A stretch of 64,000 nucleotides of DNA from NCBI RefSeq assembly GCF_002102255.1, contig NZ_LQPH01000161.1, positions 32,219 through 96,218 of the forward strand. Direction: 5' to 3'. The stretch comes from Mycobacterium nebraskense. GTDB taxonomy: Bacteria > Actinomycetota > Actinomycetes > Mycobacteriales > Mycobacteriaceae. Positions within the stretch are counted from its first letter, which is position 1. Each line of letters begins with the position of its first letter. This document shows, piece after piece, positions 56,557-64,000 of this stretch. The notes beneath the pieces are model-generated. The model made no database searches. It was not told where the DNA came from and worked only from the letters and a program-made list of their open reading frames with translations. The position numbers and the translations under genes are program-made.

Positions 56557-57544
56557 CCGGCACACCGGATTGCTGGGCTTCTACGCACTGCGTTGGGCTG
56601 ATGGCGAGCATGACGTGCCCTGCTTCGGGAAAGATCAGGTCTCCGGCTTCGACGTTTCCATGAGCTACCTTGGCGCCCTGGTGAATCTGGGTGTATGTGT
56701 CGGGACCCAAGGTGATGCCGGCCTGAGCGTAGGACCAGTGAACCAGGCCGGAGCAGTCAAATTGGTTGGGCCCCTTGGCCCCCCAGACATAGGGGCACCC
56801 CAAGCGGGTTAGTGCGGCTTTGACCGCGATGCGCGCTAATGGCCCTCCCCCAGCGATCGCGGCGTCGTGGTCACCGGCGAGTTCGGGGTTGGTGTGGTGG
56901 TGGTTTCGGGTAAGCCCGGACAGGGCGGTGTCGAGGCCGGGGATAGAAAGTGGGCTGCCCACTCCCCCGCCGGCGGCGCCCAGGCCGCCCATCGGCATGC
57001 CACCGGTCATGGCGCCGGCGCCCATCGGCATCGCGCCCATCCCTGCGCCGTAGCCGCCGGCACCTCGCCCGATCAACGCCGCCAGCTCCATATTGCGCCG
57101 CTCACAGATGCGCAACAGGGCCTTGGCCCGATCCAGCTGGCTTTGCAAATGCGTCACCAATTCCCGCTTGCCTGCCGGGGTTCCGGTGGCAGGAGCGATC
57201 GCGGCCACCCCCGAACGGGTATCGGTGATCACCCCATCCATGCCCCCGCCACCCGCGGCAGCAGCCTCTCCCACGCCGGTCAGCGGCGGGCCGGTCCCCG
57301 CGTCGGCGGCGATGGTGTGATCCAGGGAAAATAGCTGCCCAGTGTTGGCAACGCCGTACCCGGTGGCCGCCGCACCACCCCAGCCTGCGGCGGCGGCCTG
57401 TCCCGCGCCTGCCACAACCTGGCGACCCGTCACCAGTCCCGACGTTGATGACCAACCCCCGTTAATCATCGGCGCCGCCCCGAAAAGCCTGCGCGCATCG
57501 CCCAATACACGGCCAGCCTCAGCCACCACCTCATCGAGCGACAT
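56504..57544 (-). CDS. WXG-headed NlpC/P60 peptidoglycan hydrolase
   Basis: 346 aa from the ATG at 57544 (a GTG lies five codons upstream). The head contains SLDEVVAEAGRVLGDARRLF, AAAGWGGAAATGY (W-x-G) and a DUF4226-like helix. A Gly/Met-rich linker follows. The C-terminal 120 residues are an NlpC/P60 endopeptidase: Cys in QFDCSGLVHWSY, His in EAGHVMLAI. No Sec signal peptide is seen, so export by the ESX system through the head is likely. It would cleave peptide stems of peptidoglycan, perhaps at mating sites. Overlaps the end of the XRE gene tail-to-tail by 53 bp. Confidence 0.88.
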   Translation of the reverse strand: MSLDEVVAEAGRVLGDARRLFGAAPMINGGWSSTSGLVTGRQVVAGAGQAAAAGWGGAAATGYGVANTGQLFSLDHTIAADAGTGPPLTGVGEAAAAGGGGMDGVITDTRSGVAAIAPATGTPAGKRELVTHLQSQLDRAKALLRICERRNMELAALIGRGAGGYGAGMGAMPMGAGAMTGGMPMGGLGAAGGGVGSPLSIPGLDTALSGLTRNHHHTNPELAGDHDAAIAGGGPLARIAVKAALTRLGCPYVWGAKGPNQFDCSGLVHWSYAQAGITLGPDTYTQIHQGAKVAHGNVEAGDLIFPEAGHVMLAISPTQCVEAQQSGVPVRISPMPASYVARRPMA

Positions 57545-57606
57545 ACCCGGCAGTATCACCTAAACCGCGCCCACGCGGCTATCACCAGCACCAACTTCGC
57601 CGCTCA
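56883..57606 (-). repeat. 724-bp direct repeat, copy A
   Basis: Identical as far as I can read to 58025-58748 (offset 1142 bp). It spans the 5' leader, promoter-like AT element and N-terminal coding region of the NlpC/P60 gene, and its outer edge falls exactly on the stop codon of the SLT gene (57604-57606). The lack of differences indicates recent duplication or gene conversion. Confidence 0.9.
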
Positions 57607-58686
57607 GTAACCCTTCGGCGGTCGTGTGGGATCGGCCTGCTGGATGTTGGCTGCCAGATTCGACGCGTCAGCTGCGACGCAATAGCGGCCGCGGGCGTAG
57701 TTGATGAACGCGCACGCTTCGGATACGTCGTCGAATCGGCTACTTGCTGTGCCCGGCTGGTGATACTGCCGGAACGTTGCACCGGTGAATTGGAACGACC
57801 CTCCGCTGGGATCTCCCCTCTGCGCGTTGGCATCGGTGTGGTTTATGGCGTCGTTGCGGTATCCGGATTCACGTTTAGCCACCAGCATCATCCCGGCTTC
57901 CCACCGGGCACGTGCTACGGGATCATGAACGCCTTCGATGTCGAGGGCTTTGCGGATCGCCGCGCGGACGCGGTCGGCCCCTGGACCTGCGGGCTCGGCG
58001 GCCAGGTTCAATCCCTGATCCGGCTCGGGGTTGGTGTGGTGGTGGTTTCGGGTAAGCCCGGACAGGGCGGTGTCGAGGCCGGGGATAGAAAGTGGGCTGC
58101 CCACTCCCCCGCCGGCGGCGCCCAGGCCGCCCATCGGCATGCCACCGGTCATGGCGCCGGCGCCCATCGGCATCGCGCCCATCCCTGCGCCGTAGCCGCC
58201 GGCACCTCGCCCGATCAACGCCGCCAGCTCCATATTGCGCCGCTCACAGATGCGCAACAGGGCCTTGGCCCGATCCAGCTGGCTTTGCAAATGCGTCACC
58301 AATTCCCGCTTGCCTGCCGGGGTTCCGGTGGCAGGAGCGATCGCGGCCACCCCCGAACGGGTATCGGTGATCACCCCATCCATGCCCCCGCCACCCGCGG
58401 CAGCAGCCTCTCCCACGCCGGTCAGCGGCGGGCCGGTCCCCGCGTCGGCGGCGATGGTGTGATCCAGGGAAAATAGCTGCCCAGTGTTGGCAACGCCGTA
58501 CCCGGTGGCCGCCGCACCACCCCAGCCTGCGGCGGCGGCCTGTCCCGCGCCTGCCACAACCTGGCGACCCGTCACCAGTCCCGACGTTGATGACCAACCC
58601 CCGTTAATCATCGGCGCCGCCCCGAAAAGCCTGCGCGCATCGCCCAATACACGGCCAGCCTCAGCCACCACCTCATCGAGCGACAT
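57604..58686 (-). CDS. WXG-headed SLT-type lytic transglycosylase
   Basis: 360 aa from the ATG at 58686. Residues 1-216 are identical to the head of the NlpC/P60 gene next to it. The C-terminal 140 residues are a lysozyme-like transglycosylase domain: LVAKRESGYRNDAINHTD with the catalytic Glu in RESGY, then GSFQFTGATFRQYH and EACAFINYARGRY. It would cut the glycan strand, complementing the peptide-cleaving neighbour. No Sec signal is seen, so T7SS export is inferred. The same GATACT element lies 7 nt before its ATG. Confidence 0.88.
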   Translation of the reverse strand: MSLDEVVAEAGRVLGDARRLFGAAPMINGGWSSTSGLVTGRQVVAGAGQAAAAGWGGAAATGYGVANTGQLFSLDHTIAADAGTGPPLTGVGEAAAAGGGGMDGVITDTRSGVAAIAPATGTPAGKRELVTHLQSQLDRAKALLRICERRNMELAALIGRGAGGYGAGMGAMPMGAGAMTGGMPMGGLGAAGGGVGSPLSIPGLDTALSGLTRNHHHTNPEPDQGLNLAAEPAGPGADRVRAAIRKALDIEGVHDPVARARWEAGMMLVAKRESGYRNDAINHTDANAQRGDPSGGSFQFTGATFRQYHQPGTASSRFDDVSEACAFINYARGRYCVAADASNLAANIQQADPTRPPKGY

Positions 58687-58748
58687 ACCCGGCAGTATCA
58701 CCTAAACCGCGCCCACGCGGCTATCACCAGCACCAACTTCGCCGCTCA
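58025..58748 (-). repeat. 724-bp direct repeat, copy B
   Basis: Second copy of 56883-57606, covering the head and leader of the SLT gene. The repeat ends inside the shared linker (near HHHTNPE), where the two proteins diverge into different catalytic domains, and 62 bp upstream of the start codon. Confidence 0.9.
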
Positions 58749-58929
58749 CGCCTCCCAGCGCTCCCAGCTGTGAGCGTTGCCGTGGGGTGCGTTTGGCTTT
58801 CGGCTCGCCGGTGTTGACGCCGACAACCACCACCTGCGATATCGAACGGTGCCACCGAAACCGCTTGACGCCCAACATAATTGAGTGTGGCTGAGCGTGC
58901 AGTATGCCACGCCACCTCGATGGATGGGT

Positions 58930-58949
58930 CAGCTTTCCACGGAAAACTG
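58930..58949. repeat. parS-like palindrome 1 (degenerate)
   Basis: CAGCTTTCCACGGAAAACTG, two mismatches to the perfect palindrome seen twice upstream of parA. It starts 12 bp after the parB stop. Likely a weaker ParB binding site. Confidence 0.65.
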
Positions 58950-58961
58950 ACCCTCGCGATG

Positions 58962-59852
58962 CTATGTGAGCAACTTCCTGAGCTGGCCGACCAGTGTCCT
59001 GGCTCCTTTATCGCCAAGTTGATCGCGCAACGCTATCGCCAGGGCGCGTGGATCCGCGTCGAACTTTCGAAGCGCCCGCGTCACCGAGCGCAGCGGCGGC
59101 GCCGTTGGTTCGTCTCGTGCCGCCGAATCCGAATTGCCGTCTTCGGTTTCATTGGCGGTGTTGGCCCCTTCACTGCGCCGGCCGCGAGCGGCCTTCCACC
59201 GGGCCACCTGCTGTGCGAGCGGAACCTGGGCAAGTGAACGCGCTTCGCGAATCGCCAGATCGCCCCTGCGGGTGGCTTCCTGAAGATCGGGTGCCAGTTT
59301 GAGTAGCGCGCGCCGATGTGACACCCACGTCTTGCTCTTACGAAGATGTTCGGCCGCGGCGTCAGCGCTGCCGTACTCCCCCACTAGCCTCTCGACAGCT
59401 TTGGCTTCCTCGATCACGTCGAATCCCGAGCGGTCGACGTTCTCGGAGATTACAGCCGTGAGCAGCGTTGCGCGATCATTGGCGAGTTCGTCTTTGATCA
59501 CGATGTCGAGCTCGGGTCGGCCGAACTTGTGCGCGGCGGCCAACCGCCGGTTGCCGATGATTACTACCCACCGCGCCGAAATCGTGGTCTCGGGGTAGAT
59601 GTTTTGAAATGCTCCTCGGGTGACAACAACTACGGGCTGTAGTTGGAAGTCAACGATGGAGGCCAACTCGTCGAGGTCACCGACCGAATCGCGCGGGTTG
59701 TGTGGGTTGCCGACCAGGTCTCGTAGAGCCACCGACCGCGACAGGCCCGACCGTGGGGCGACGACGGGAATCTTCGCGTTTCCGTCAACAGATGAGTTGT
59801 CGCCAACAGCATCGACGAGATCATCGAATGTCTTGACACCACCGCGCCCCAT
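58962..59852 (-). CDS. parB: Plasmid partition protein ParB
   Basis: 296 aa. Conserved boxes: NPHNPR (box I), VIIGNRRLAAAHKF (box II, normally G-E-R-R), then VDRSGFDVIEEAKAVERLVG and a helix-turn-helix SADAAAEHLRKSKTWVSHRR. The C-terminal 40 residues form the dimerisation helices (DPRALAIALRDQLGDKGART). ParB binds parS and loads as a CTP-dependent clamp. The ATG overlaps the parA stop (TAATG). Asn in place of the box II Glu is unusual. Confidence 0.92.
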   Translation of the reverse strand: MGRGGVKTFDDLVDAVGDNSSVDGNAKIPVVAPRSGLSRSVALRDLVGNPHNPRDSVGDLDELASIVDFQLQPVVVVTRGAFQNIYPETTISARWVVIIGNRRLAAAHKFGRPELDIVIKDELANDRATLLTAVISENVDRSGFDVIEEAKAVERLVGEYGSADAAAEHLRKSKTWVSHRRALLKLAPDLQEATRRGDLAIREARSLAQVPLAQQVARWKAARGRRSEGANTANETEDGNSDSAARDEPTAPPLRSVTRALRKFDADPRALAIALRDQLGDKGARTLVGQLRKLLT

Positions 59853-60568
59853 TACCGGACTCCTACCATGTTCAGTTCGTCGGCGAGCTTGTAGAAGTCA
59901 GCCGCCGCGTTGGCCGCCGAGCCACTCTTCTTGTACTGGGTGACCACGACGCCCTCGCTGCAGGCATTCGTGTGAATCTTGTAGTGCCGCACTACCGTCT
60001 CGGCTAAGGGCCATCCCTGTCCGCGAATGAACTTCTGCGTTTGCTTTAACCAGTGTTCGCCATCGCGCGGGTCCCAATCATTGATGAAGACCCGGTAGGG
60101 GATGTTGCGCGGTTCGAGAAGCTTACGGATCGTGCGCGCGGTTGGGTCGAAGCACATCGGCGCCGGCAGCACCGGGACGATCGCTTCGGCGGTGACGTCG
60201 AGGACGGTCCGCAGTGCATCGGCGGAGTATCCGTCACCTAGACCATCTCGAGAGGAGTCCGCGTCGAGGTCGAACCAGCCGGCGGTATCGACGTAGACCT
60301 CGACAATACCGGGCAGGTTGTTGAGCTGCTGCAGCCATTCGAGGGGATCGTCGTGCGCTTGGACAAGATGGAAGGGGAGTGCGTCGACCCGGTTGGCCCA
60401 CCATTTTGCCGACCCCTGCGGGTCTATCGAGACCGCAGCCACCGGCGAGAACGCGTCGGGCTCGAGATATGCGGTCAGTTTTTGGGCTCGTACGGCGGCC
60501 AGATTGACGGTCGCGGTGCTCTTGCCGACACCGCCTTTTTGGTTCAAAACAGTGACAACTTTAGTCAT
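59852..60568 (-). CDS. parA: Plasmid partition ATPase ParA
   Basis: 238 aa from the ATG that begins MTKVVTVLNQKGGVGKST; the open frame upstream covers the parS sites and is not coding. It has the deviant Walker A KGGVGKST, Walker A' strand AAVSIDPQGS, and VYVDTAGWF. It is the short (type Ib-like) ParA without an N-terminal HTH, so autoregulation would fall to ParB or another factor. It drives plasmid segregation by nucleoid-bound gradients together with ParB and parS. Confidence 0.93.
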   Translation of the reverse strand: MTKVVTVLNQKGGVGKSTATVNLAAVRAQKLTAYLEPDAFSPVAAVSIDPQGSAKWWANRVDALPFHLVQAHDDPLEWLQQLNNLPGIVEVYVDTAGWFDLDADSSRDGLGDGYSADALRTVLDVTAEAIVPVLPAPMCFDPTARTIRKLLEPRNIPYRVFINDWDPRDGEHWLKQTQKFIRGQGWPLAETVVRHYKIHTNACSEGVVVTQYKKSGSAANAAADFYKLADELNMVGVR

Positions 60569-60692
60569 GGGGAGAAGACCTTGGTGCGCTTGGGCCGCGG
60601 CTGCGGCCCACTCCGGGAACCGGCCGCCAGGAAATACGTCGCTGACCGAACGACCGCCCCTCAGACACGCTGAATTGTGCATTACATCTCGC

Positions 60693-60712
60693 CAGTTTTC
60701 CGCGGAAAACTG
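60693..60712. repeat. parS-like palindrome 2
   Basis: CAGTTTTCCGCGGAAAACTG, a perfect 20-bp palindrome, 125 bp upstream of the parA start. Identical to the copy at 60813. Confidence 0.85.
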
Positions 60713-60812
60713 CCCAGATCCAACCGGAGATCGCATGCCGTCTTTCGCGCCTTCCCGGTCCGTCAATCACATCAGCGAGTCCATGACTTGCGTCGATTGA
60801 CGAGCGACAGGC

Positions 60813-60832
60813 CAGTTTTCCGCGGAAAACTG
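60813..60832. repeat. parS-like palindrome 3
   Basis: The same perfect 20-bp palindrome, exactly 120 bp from copy 2 and extendable by one base pair on each side (60812-60833). Together with copy 1 it brackets parAB, as partition sites do. Confidence 0.85.
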
Positions 60833-61155
60833 GACATGCCGGGCTCAGATCATCACCCCAAAAGTCACGCGATTCCGCCGCGGCAGTGAGTTGTGCGCGC
60901 GCCTCATCGACTCGCCGCTCCCGATGGCATCCGGCCACATCATGACGTTGGCCGGCAGCCGCCGCCGAGAGGGTGACCACTTCCTCGGGCACTCGTGGAT
61001 CGGGGCGTTGATTGCGCCGGGGCCCCGCACGACGTAGGAGTCGAACCGGCGGCATCCGCTGGCATGCACAACCGGGTCCACCCACAAAGCGCCCCCATAG
61101 TCGTTCGCACGTGCACCGACGCTTGACGACCTCACCGACACCGTCGGTCGACGGT
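60833..61155. other. Intergenic stretch upstream of parS, no gene
   Basis: 323 bases. Open frames here have no protein-like composition. The minus strand contains GGTTCGACTCC and flanks that pair partly like a tRNA T-arm and acceptor stem (61027-61106), but the other arms do not fold. Otherwise nothing recognisable. Confidence 0.4.
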
Positions 61156-61722
61156 TCACGGCGCACCAGCACCTAGTGCTTGTGCCGCCACGTTGTTGGG
61201 CACGCCACCGCCGACCTCTCGCGCGGCGGCGTCTACCGAACCTAGTGCTTGCGCCGCGGCGTCGGTGGCTGCGCCACCGCCGGCTTCCGGCACCGCGCCC
61301 TCTCCTGCGCCCCGCGCCGCGCTGCCTTCCGCGCCTAGTGCATCCGCGCGTGGCGCTGCCTGCGCGTCGGCAGACTTCAACACCGCGCGCACCTCACCGA
61401 CTTTGACTCCCGCCAGTTCAGCGATCGCAGTGAGGCTTTCACCACGGCCTTGCATCCGGGCCACCGCTGTCGCGCCAGCCTGGCGGTGTTCGTGACGGCG
61501 CCGCTCCCCCTCTGCGCGTATCTCGAGGATACGGTTGCGCTCCCACTCGTCGACGGCGACCAGCCGCCCAATCTCGACGAGAAACGACGCAGCGTCATCG
61601 ACATTTTGACGCTCACGCTCCAGACGTGCCTCGTTGGCCTTATGCTGCGCCTCCCGGACACGCTTGCGCGCCGCCGATTTCGAATTGATGTTCACCACGT
61701 GGGAACCATAGGACACACCCAT
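61156..61722 (-). CDS. Coiled-coil / HTH protein with Ala-Gly repeats
   Basis: 188 aa. Residues 15-85 are charged helix (AARKRVREAQHKANEARLER, EIRAEGERRRHEHRQ), probably a coiled coil. A helix-turn-helix follows (ESLTAIAELAGVKVGEVRAV). The last 70 residues repeat ALG-type units (AAQALGSVDAAAREVGGGVP, then AAQALGAGAP); the DNA carries three CCTAGTGC copies on the plus strand. It may bind DNA near the partition or replication region. No family recognised. Confidence 0.65.
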   Translation of the reverse strand: MGVSYGSHVVNINSKSAARKRVREAQHKANEARLERERQNVDDAASFLVEIGRLVAVDEWERNRILEIRAEGERRRHEHRQAGATAVARMQGRGESLTAIAELAGVKVGEVRAVLKSADAQAAPRADALGAEGSAARGAGEGAVPEAGGGAATDAAAQALGSVDAAAREVGGGVPNNVAAQALGAGAP

Positions 61723-62203
61723 CGTCGCGCTCTACCAACCTGACCAACATCATCTGTGTCCCCATTTGTCCGCACCCACTGTCGCCAAATCAACTGCCCA
61801 CCAATGCAACACATCCGCACCGATCCGCACCACTCACCACAACCACCTGTCCGATCCGGGAAACGGTCGGGTGCGCTCGTTCACGCGCTACGACACACTT
61901 ATGCCAACGAGACCCGTACCACAGCAGCCTGAAACCCGCTATCTGCACTGGTCGGCACGCGGTGGTTTCGCTTGGTGTGCGATGGCGCTATATGACCAGC
62001 TCAGACACCCCTTCTGGACCTCAACCAGAAGGGCTTGACCGCTCTCCTAAAGCCGGTCTCGCAGATTCGACCCCCTGACCGCACTCGACGGTGCATTTCC
62101 GATCGAATGTCGCACTGCTGGTAGCGGGAATCGAGAACTATGCCTCATGATCTCGGTATGACCTGCCGGCCAGTACCAACGGCGGGAGACGGGGTTGGAG
62201 ACG
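61723..62203. other. Intergenic region between the coiled-coil gene and the excisionase
   Basis: 481 bases without a convincing gene. It holds a short tandem repeat ATCCGCACCG/ATCCGCACCA at 61813-61832 and, at 62037-62077, a tRNA-like segment described separately. It could be part of an attachment site or origin. Confidence 0.45.
62037..62077 (+). other. tRNA-like segment, candidate attachment core for the integrase
   Basis: GACC-GCT, loop CTCCTAA, AGCCGGTC would form a tRNA anticodon arm with anticodon CCT apart from one missing G. It is followed by GCAG-ATTCGACC-CCCTG, which resembles a T-arm. No complete tRNA fits. Tyrosine integrases commonly use the 3' half of a tRNA as core, and the integrase is 460 bp away, so this may be attP or an att junction. 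Confidence 0.35.
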
Positions 62204-62410
62204 ATGACTATAGAAAATGCGTCGGTCATGCTCACCGCTCATGAAGTTCGAGCAATGACCGGAGTTCCGGTCTCAACGCTGCATGATTGGGCGGCCAGGC
62301 GGGAACGTGGGATTGATGCGCCTGGTCCACATCACCTCAGGCTTAGCGATCGGCACCGTCGATGGTTACTGGATGACGTCAAAGATTGGCTGGAATCGAC
62401 TCGGGTGTAG
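62204..62410 (+). CDS. Excisionase-like HTH protein
   Basis: 68 aa from the ATG at 62204 with GGAG just before it; TTG at 62195 and ATG at 62228 are alternatives. It has a MerR/HTH_17-type fold: MLTAHEVRAMTGVPVSTLHD, WAARRERG, then HHLRLSDRHRRWLLDDVKDW, where the last part is the usual wing and tryptophan-containing helix. It is 126 bp upstream of the integrase on the same strand, as recombination directionality factors often are. Confidence 0.75.
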   Translation: MTIENASVMLTAHEVRAMTGVPVSTLHDWAARRERGIDAPGPHHLRLSDRHRRWLLDDVKDWLESTRV

Positions 62411-62536
62411 AGCGATTCGCCCTCACCCACGACTTAGCACAACCGCAAATTTTGAGCTAACGATCAAGCTTGCACACGCTCACTGCTGGCTGCAGGCACT
62501 GATCCTCAATTCCCCCAACGTCATTCCGGAGGAATC

Positions 62537-63628
62537 TTGGCCATAAAGCGCCGCGAGACGAAGGACGGCGTGCGTTATGACGTCCAATGGCGCCTACCGG
62601 ATCGTTCGAAGCGCAAGAAGAGCTTCCGAACAGAGCGGGAGGCGCGCCAGTTCGAAGCAAGGCTCGTCACCGACAGCGCCGCGGGCGTCAGGGTGGACCC
62701 ACGCGGCGGCAAAATCCTGCTCCGCAACGTCTATCGATCGTGGCTAGCCTCCCGACCCGACCTGAGCGCGAAAGTCCGCCGCGGATACGAAGACAACTGG
62801 AGGCTGCGTATCGAGCCACAGTTTGGTTCGTGGCCGATCGCAAGAATCGACCACGAGTCGATCCAACGATGGGTGAATGCCATGTCAGCGTCGGGTCTCG
62901 GACCGCGGACCGTGAGGTGGACGCACTCGGTCCTCAAGATGACCCTTGACCGCGCCGTCGAGGAAGACCAGCTCCTCGGCAAGAACCCCGCATCACGCAC
63001 CAAATTCCCACCGATGCGGCAAGCCACACACGTCTATCTAACCGTCGGCGAAGTCGCAACACTTGCCCAAACATGCGGCGCTCAAGGTGACGTCGTCTTG
63101 CTCCTGGCTTACACAGGCCTACGATTCGGTGAACTCACCGGCCTCAATGTCGAGGATGTCGACCTGGGCGCTCGTCGAATCCGTGTTCGCCGGTCGATGA
63201 CCCAAGTCGGCGGCAAACTCGTTGAAGGGAACCCGAAATCGCAAGCCGGCCGACGTTCTGTCCCAATCCCCGAGCGCTTGATGCCGGCACTTAAGGCGCG
63301 GCTCGACGCACGACCCTGTGGCGCGCCGGCGATCGCGTCGCCGAAGGGTTCCCGGCTGAGCCTGGAGAACTGGAAGCGTGCGGTCAACTGGCGGAAGTCT
63401 GTGACTGAGATCGGCCGGGACAACTTGCGTGTGCATGACCTACGGCATACCTACGCATCGCTGTCACGACGGGCCGGCGCCGACTTGCGACTCCTGCAAA
63501 AGGCAATGGGCCACGCATCAATCACCGTGACCGCACACACCTACGCGGATCTCTTCGACGACGAGCTTGACGACATCGCAACCGCGCTTGACTCGCTCGA
63601 CGATACTTTTCGTGCGGGCCGCAGCTGA
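62537..63628 (+). CDS. Tyrosine-type site-specific integrase
   Basis: 363 aa. The TTG start has a strong GGAGGAA (62528-62534) 2-3 nt before it. It has an N-terminal arm-binding domain (RYDVQWRLPDRSKRKKSFRT), a SAM-like core-binding domain, and a catalytic domain with R186 (TGLRFGEL), H290-x2-R293 (HDLRHTY), H316 (MGHASI) and nucleophile Y326 (HTYADLF). All active-site residues are present. This is the family used by mycobacteriophages and actinobacterial integrative elements. It implies that the element can integrate or resolve. Confidence 0.95.
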   Translation: MAIKRRETKDGVRYDVQWRLPDRSKRKKSFRTEREARQFEARLVTDSAAGVRVDPRGGKILLRNVYRSWLASRPDLSAKVRRGYEDNWRLRIEPQFGSWPIARIDHESIQRWVNAMSASGLGPRTVRWTHSVLKMTLDRAVEEDQLLGKNPASRTKFPPMRQATHVYLTVGEVATLAQTCGAQGDVVLLLAYTGLRFGELTGLNVEDVDLGARRIRVRRSMTQVGGKLVEGNPKSQAGRRSVPIPERLMPALKARLDARPCGAPAIASPKGSRLSLENWKRAVNWRKSVTEIGRDNLRVHDLRHTYASLSRRAGADLRLLQKAMGHASITVTAHTYADLFDDELDDIATALDSLDDTFRAGRS

Positions 63629-63722
63629 TCCGGTTTGGCCCTGTTTCGTCCCATTTCTCAGGGATCGAGGTGGCGGCAAGGCTGTCTGGCAATCGCACGG
63701 GAAGGGAGACCCAATCGTTAGA

Positions 63723-63755
63723 CCCCGGCCTCAAGCCAGGTTGGCGAGGCCGGGG
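63723..63755 (+). terminator. Strong stem-loop after the integrase
   Basis: CCCCGGCCTC (63723-63732) pairs perfectly with GAGGCCGGGG (63746-63755). The loop itself contains GCCA/TGGC, so the hairpin can extend to 14 bp with a 2-nt bulge. No T tract follows. Likely terminator of the integrase transcript, 94 bp after its stop. Confidence 0.65.
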
Positions 63756-64000
63756 CCATTCGACTAGAGCGCAGACCCGGAGGTCATCCCCAACGCTGGT
63801 CCCGAAGCCGTTTGTTTAACCGGCCGCATCGGAGCGCACTTCATCAAGTGTAAAGGACTCAAACCCAATTGAGCGGAGGCCACACGCCCCCGCTGAACAC
63901 AGCCGACCCCGGGGTTATGCGACGGTCAAGTCCAGGGACGTGGTGTACGACGTCGTCGTGTGATTCTTCGACTTGGTGGTTTAGGCGGTCAGTGCCGCCG
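63756..64000. other. Right-hand end, no gene seen
   Basis: 245 bases. No open frame looks coding. The last 90 bases have a composition reminiscent of the end of an insertion sequence, but no transposase or inverted repeat can be shown within the window. Confidence 0.3.

Noticed and set aside
60569..60766. Longer ParA starting at 60766
   Set aside because: The extension crosses a parS palindrome and is not protein-like; the ATG before KVVTVLNQKGGVGKST is the normal ParA start.
61027..61106. Possible tRNA gene on the minus strand (GGTTCGACTCC with a 6-of-7 acceptor pairing)
   Set aside because: The T-stem has two mismatches, and the D and anticodon arms do not fold; at most a decayed or partial tRNA.
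61766..62038. 90-aa open frame on the plus strand
   Set aside because: Low-quality His/Thr/Pro-rich sequence, no start signal, and overlap with the candidate att region.
63900..64000. End of an insertion sequence
   Set aside because: Only a resemblance in composition; no transposase frame or terminal repeat can be shown in the window.

Overview
This window looks like part of a large mycobacterial conjugative element of the pRAW type, meaning a plasmid or integrated plasmid that carries both a type IV (T4SS) and a type VII (ESX) secretion system. The evidence is high GC content, an ESX locus with PE, PPE, Esx and EspG genes, a WhiB regulator, a VirB4/VirD4-type conjugation apparatus, ParAB with its own palindromic sites, and a tyrosine integrase. 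No replication initiator is recognisable, so the origin may lie outside the window. The species cannot be named from sequence reading alone.

Layout. 1-784: C-terminal end of a relaxase/helicase. 991-4622 (+): three adjacent genes encoding an HTH-Ser/Thr kinase, an SF2 helicase and a small zinc-finger protein, with a 9-bp inverted repeat around the promoter. This is a candidate uncharacterised defence or regulatory module. 4658-14785 (-): conjugation operon (TcpC/VirB8-like protein, small membrane protein, VirB4, VirB6-like protein) that ends with the T7SS ATPase gene eccA. 14892-16485 (+): divergent HTH regulator, a membrane protein and a small gene. 16685-35205 (-): ESX core, in transcription order eccB, eccCa, eccCb, HTH, PE, PPE, two esx genes, espG, espI-like, eccD, mycP, eccE, then a DUF2637-type membrane protein and a VirD4-like coupling protein. 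35370-36220: a frameshifted small gene and a MazEF-like toxin-antitoxin pair. 36592-45211 (-): ESX accessory (esp-like) operon with EspB-, EspL/YbaB-, EspD/H- and EspC-like genes and low-complexity secreted candidates. 45212-47813: degenerate genes and one WXG-type secreted candidate. 47859-55563 (-): regulatory/DNA-metabolism operon (WhiB, winged helix, a NusA-like KH protein, a 54-aa gene, an unknown gene, a giant methylase-helicase), divergent from an XRE regulator at 55885. 56504-58686 (-): two putative secreted peptidoglycan hydrolases (NlpC/P60 and SLT) that share an identical 724-bp N-terminal segment. 58930-60832: parAB flanked by three parS-like palindromes. 61156-63628: a coiled-coil/HTH protein, a tRNA-like candidate att core, an excisionase and an integrase.

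How the parts may work together. Relaxase, coupling protein and VirB4/VirB6 would move DNA, and the ESX channel would secrete PE/PPE/Esx/Esp proteins. The two systems are interleaved: eccA is translationally coupled to the T4SS operon, and the coupling protein lies at the tail of the ESX operon. The paired peptidoglycan hydrolases could open the cell wall during transfer. Three similar XRE regulators sit beside the T4SS, the T7SS and the regulatory operon. Several short genes appear frameshifted, which could be real decay or assembly error.
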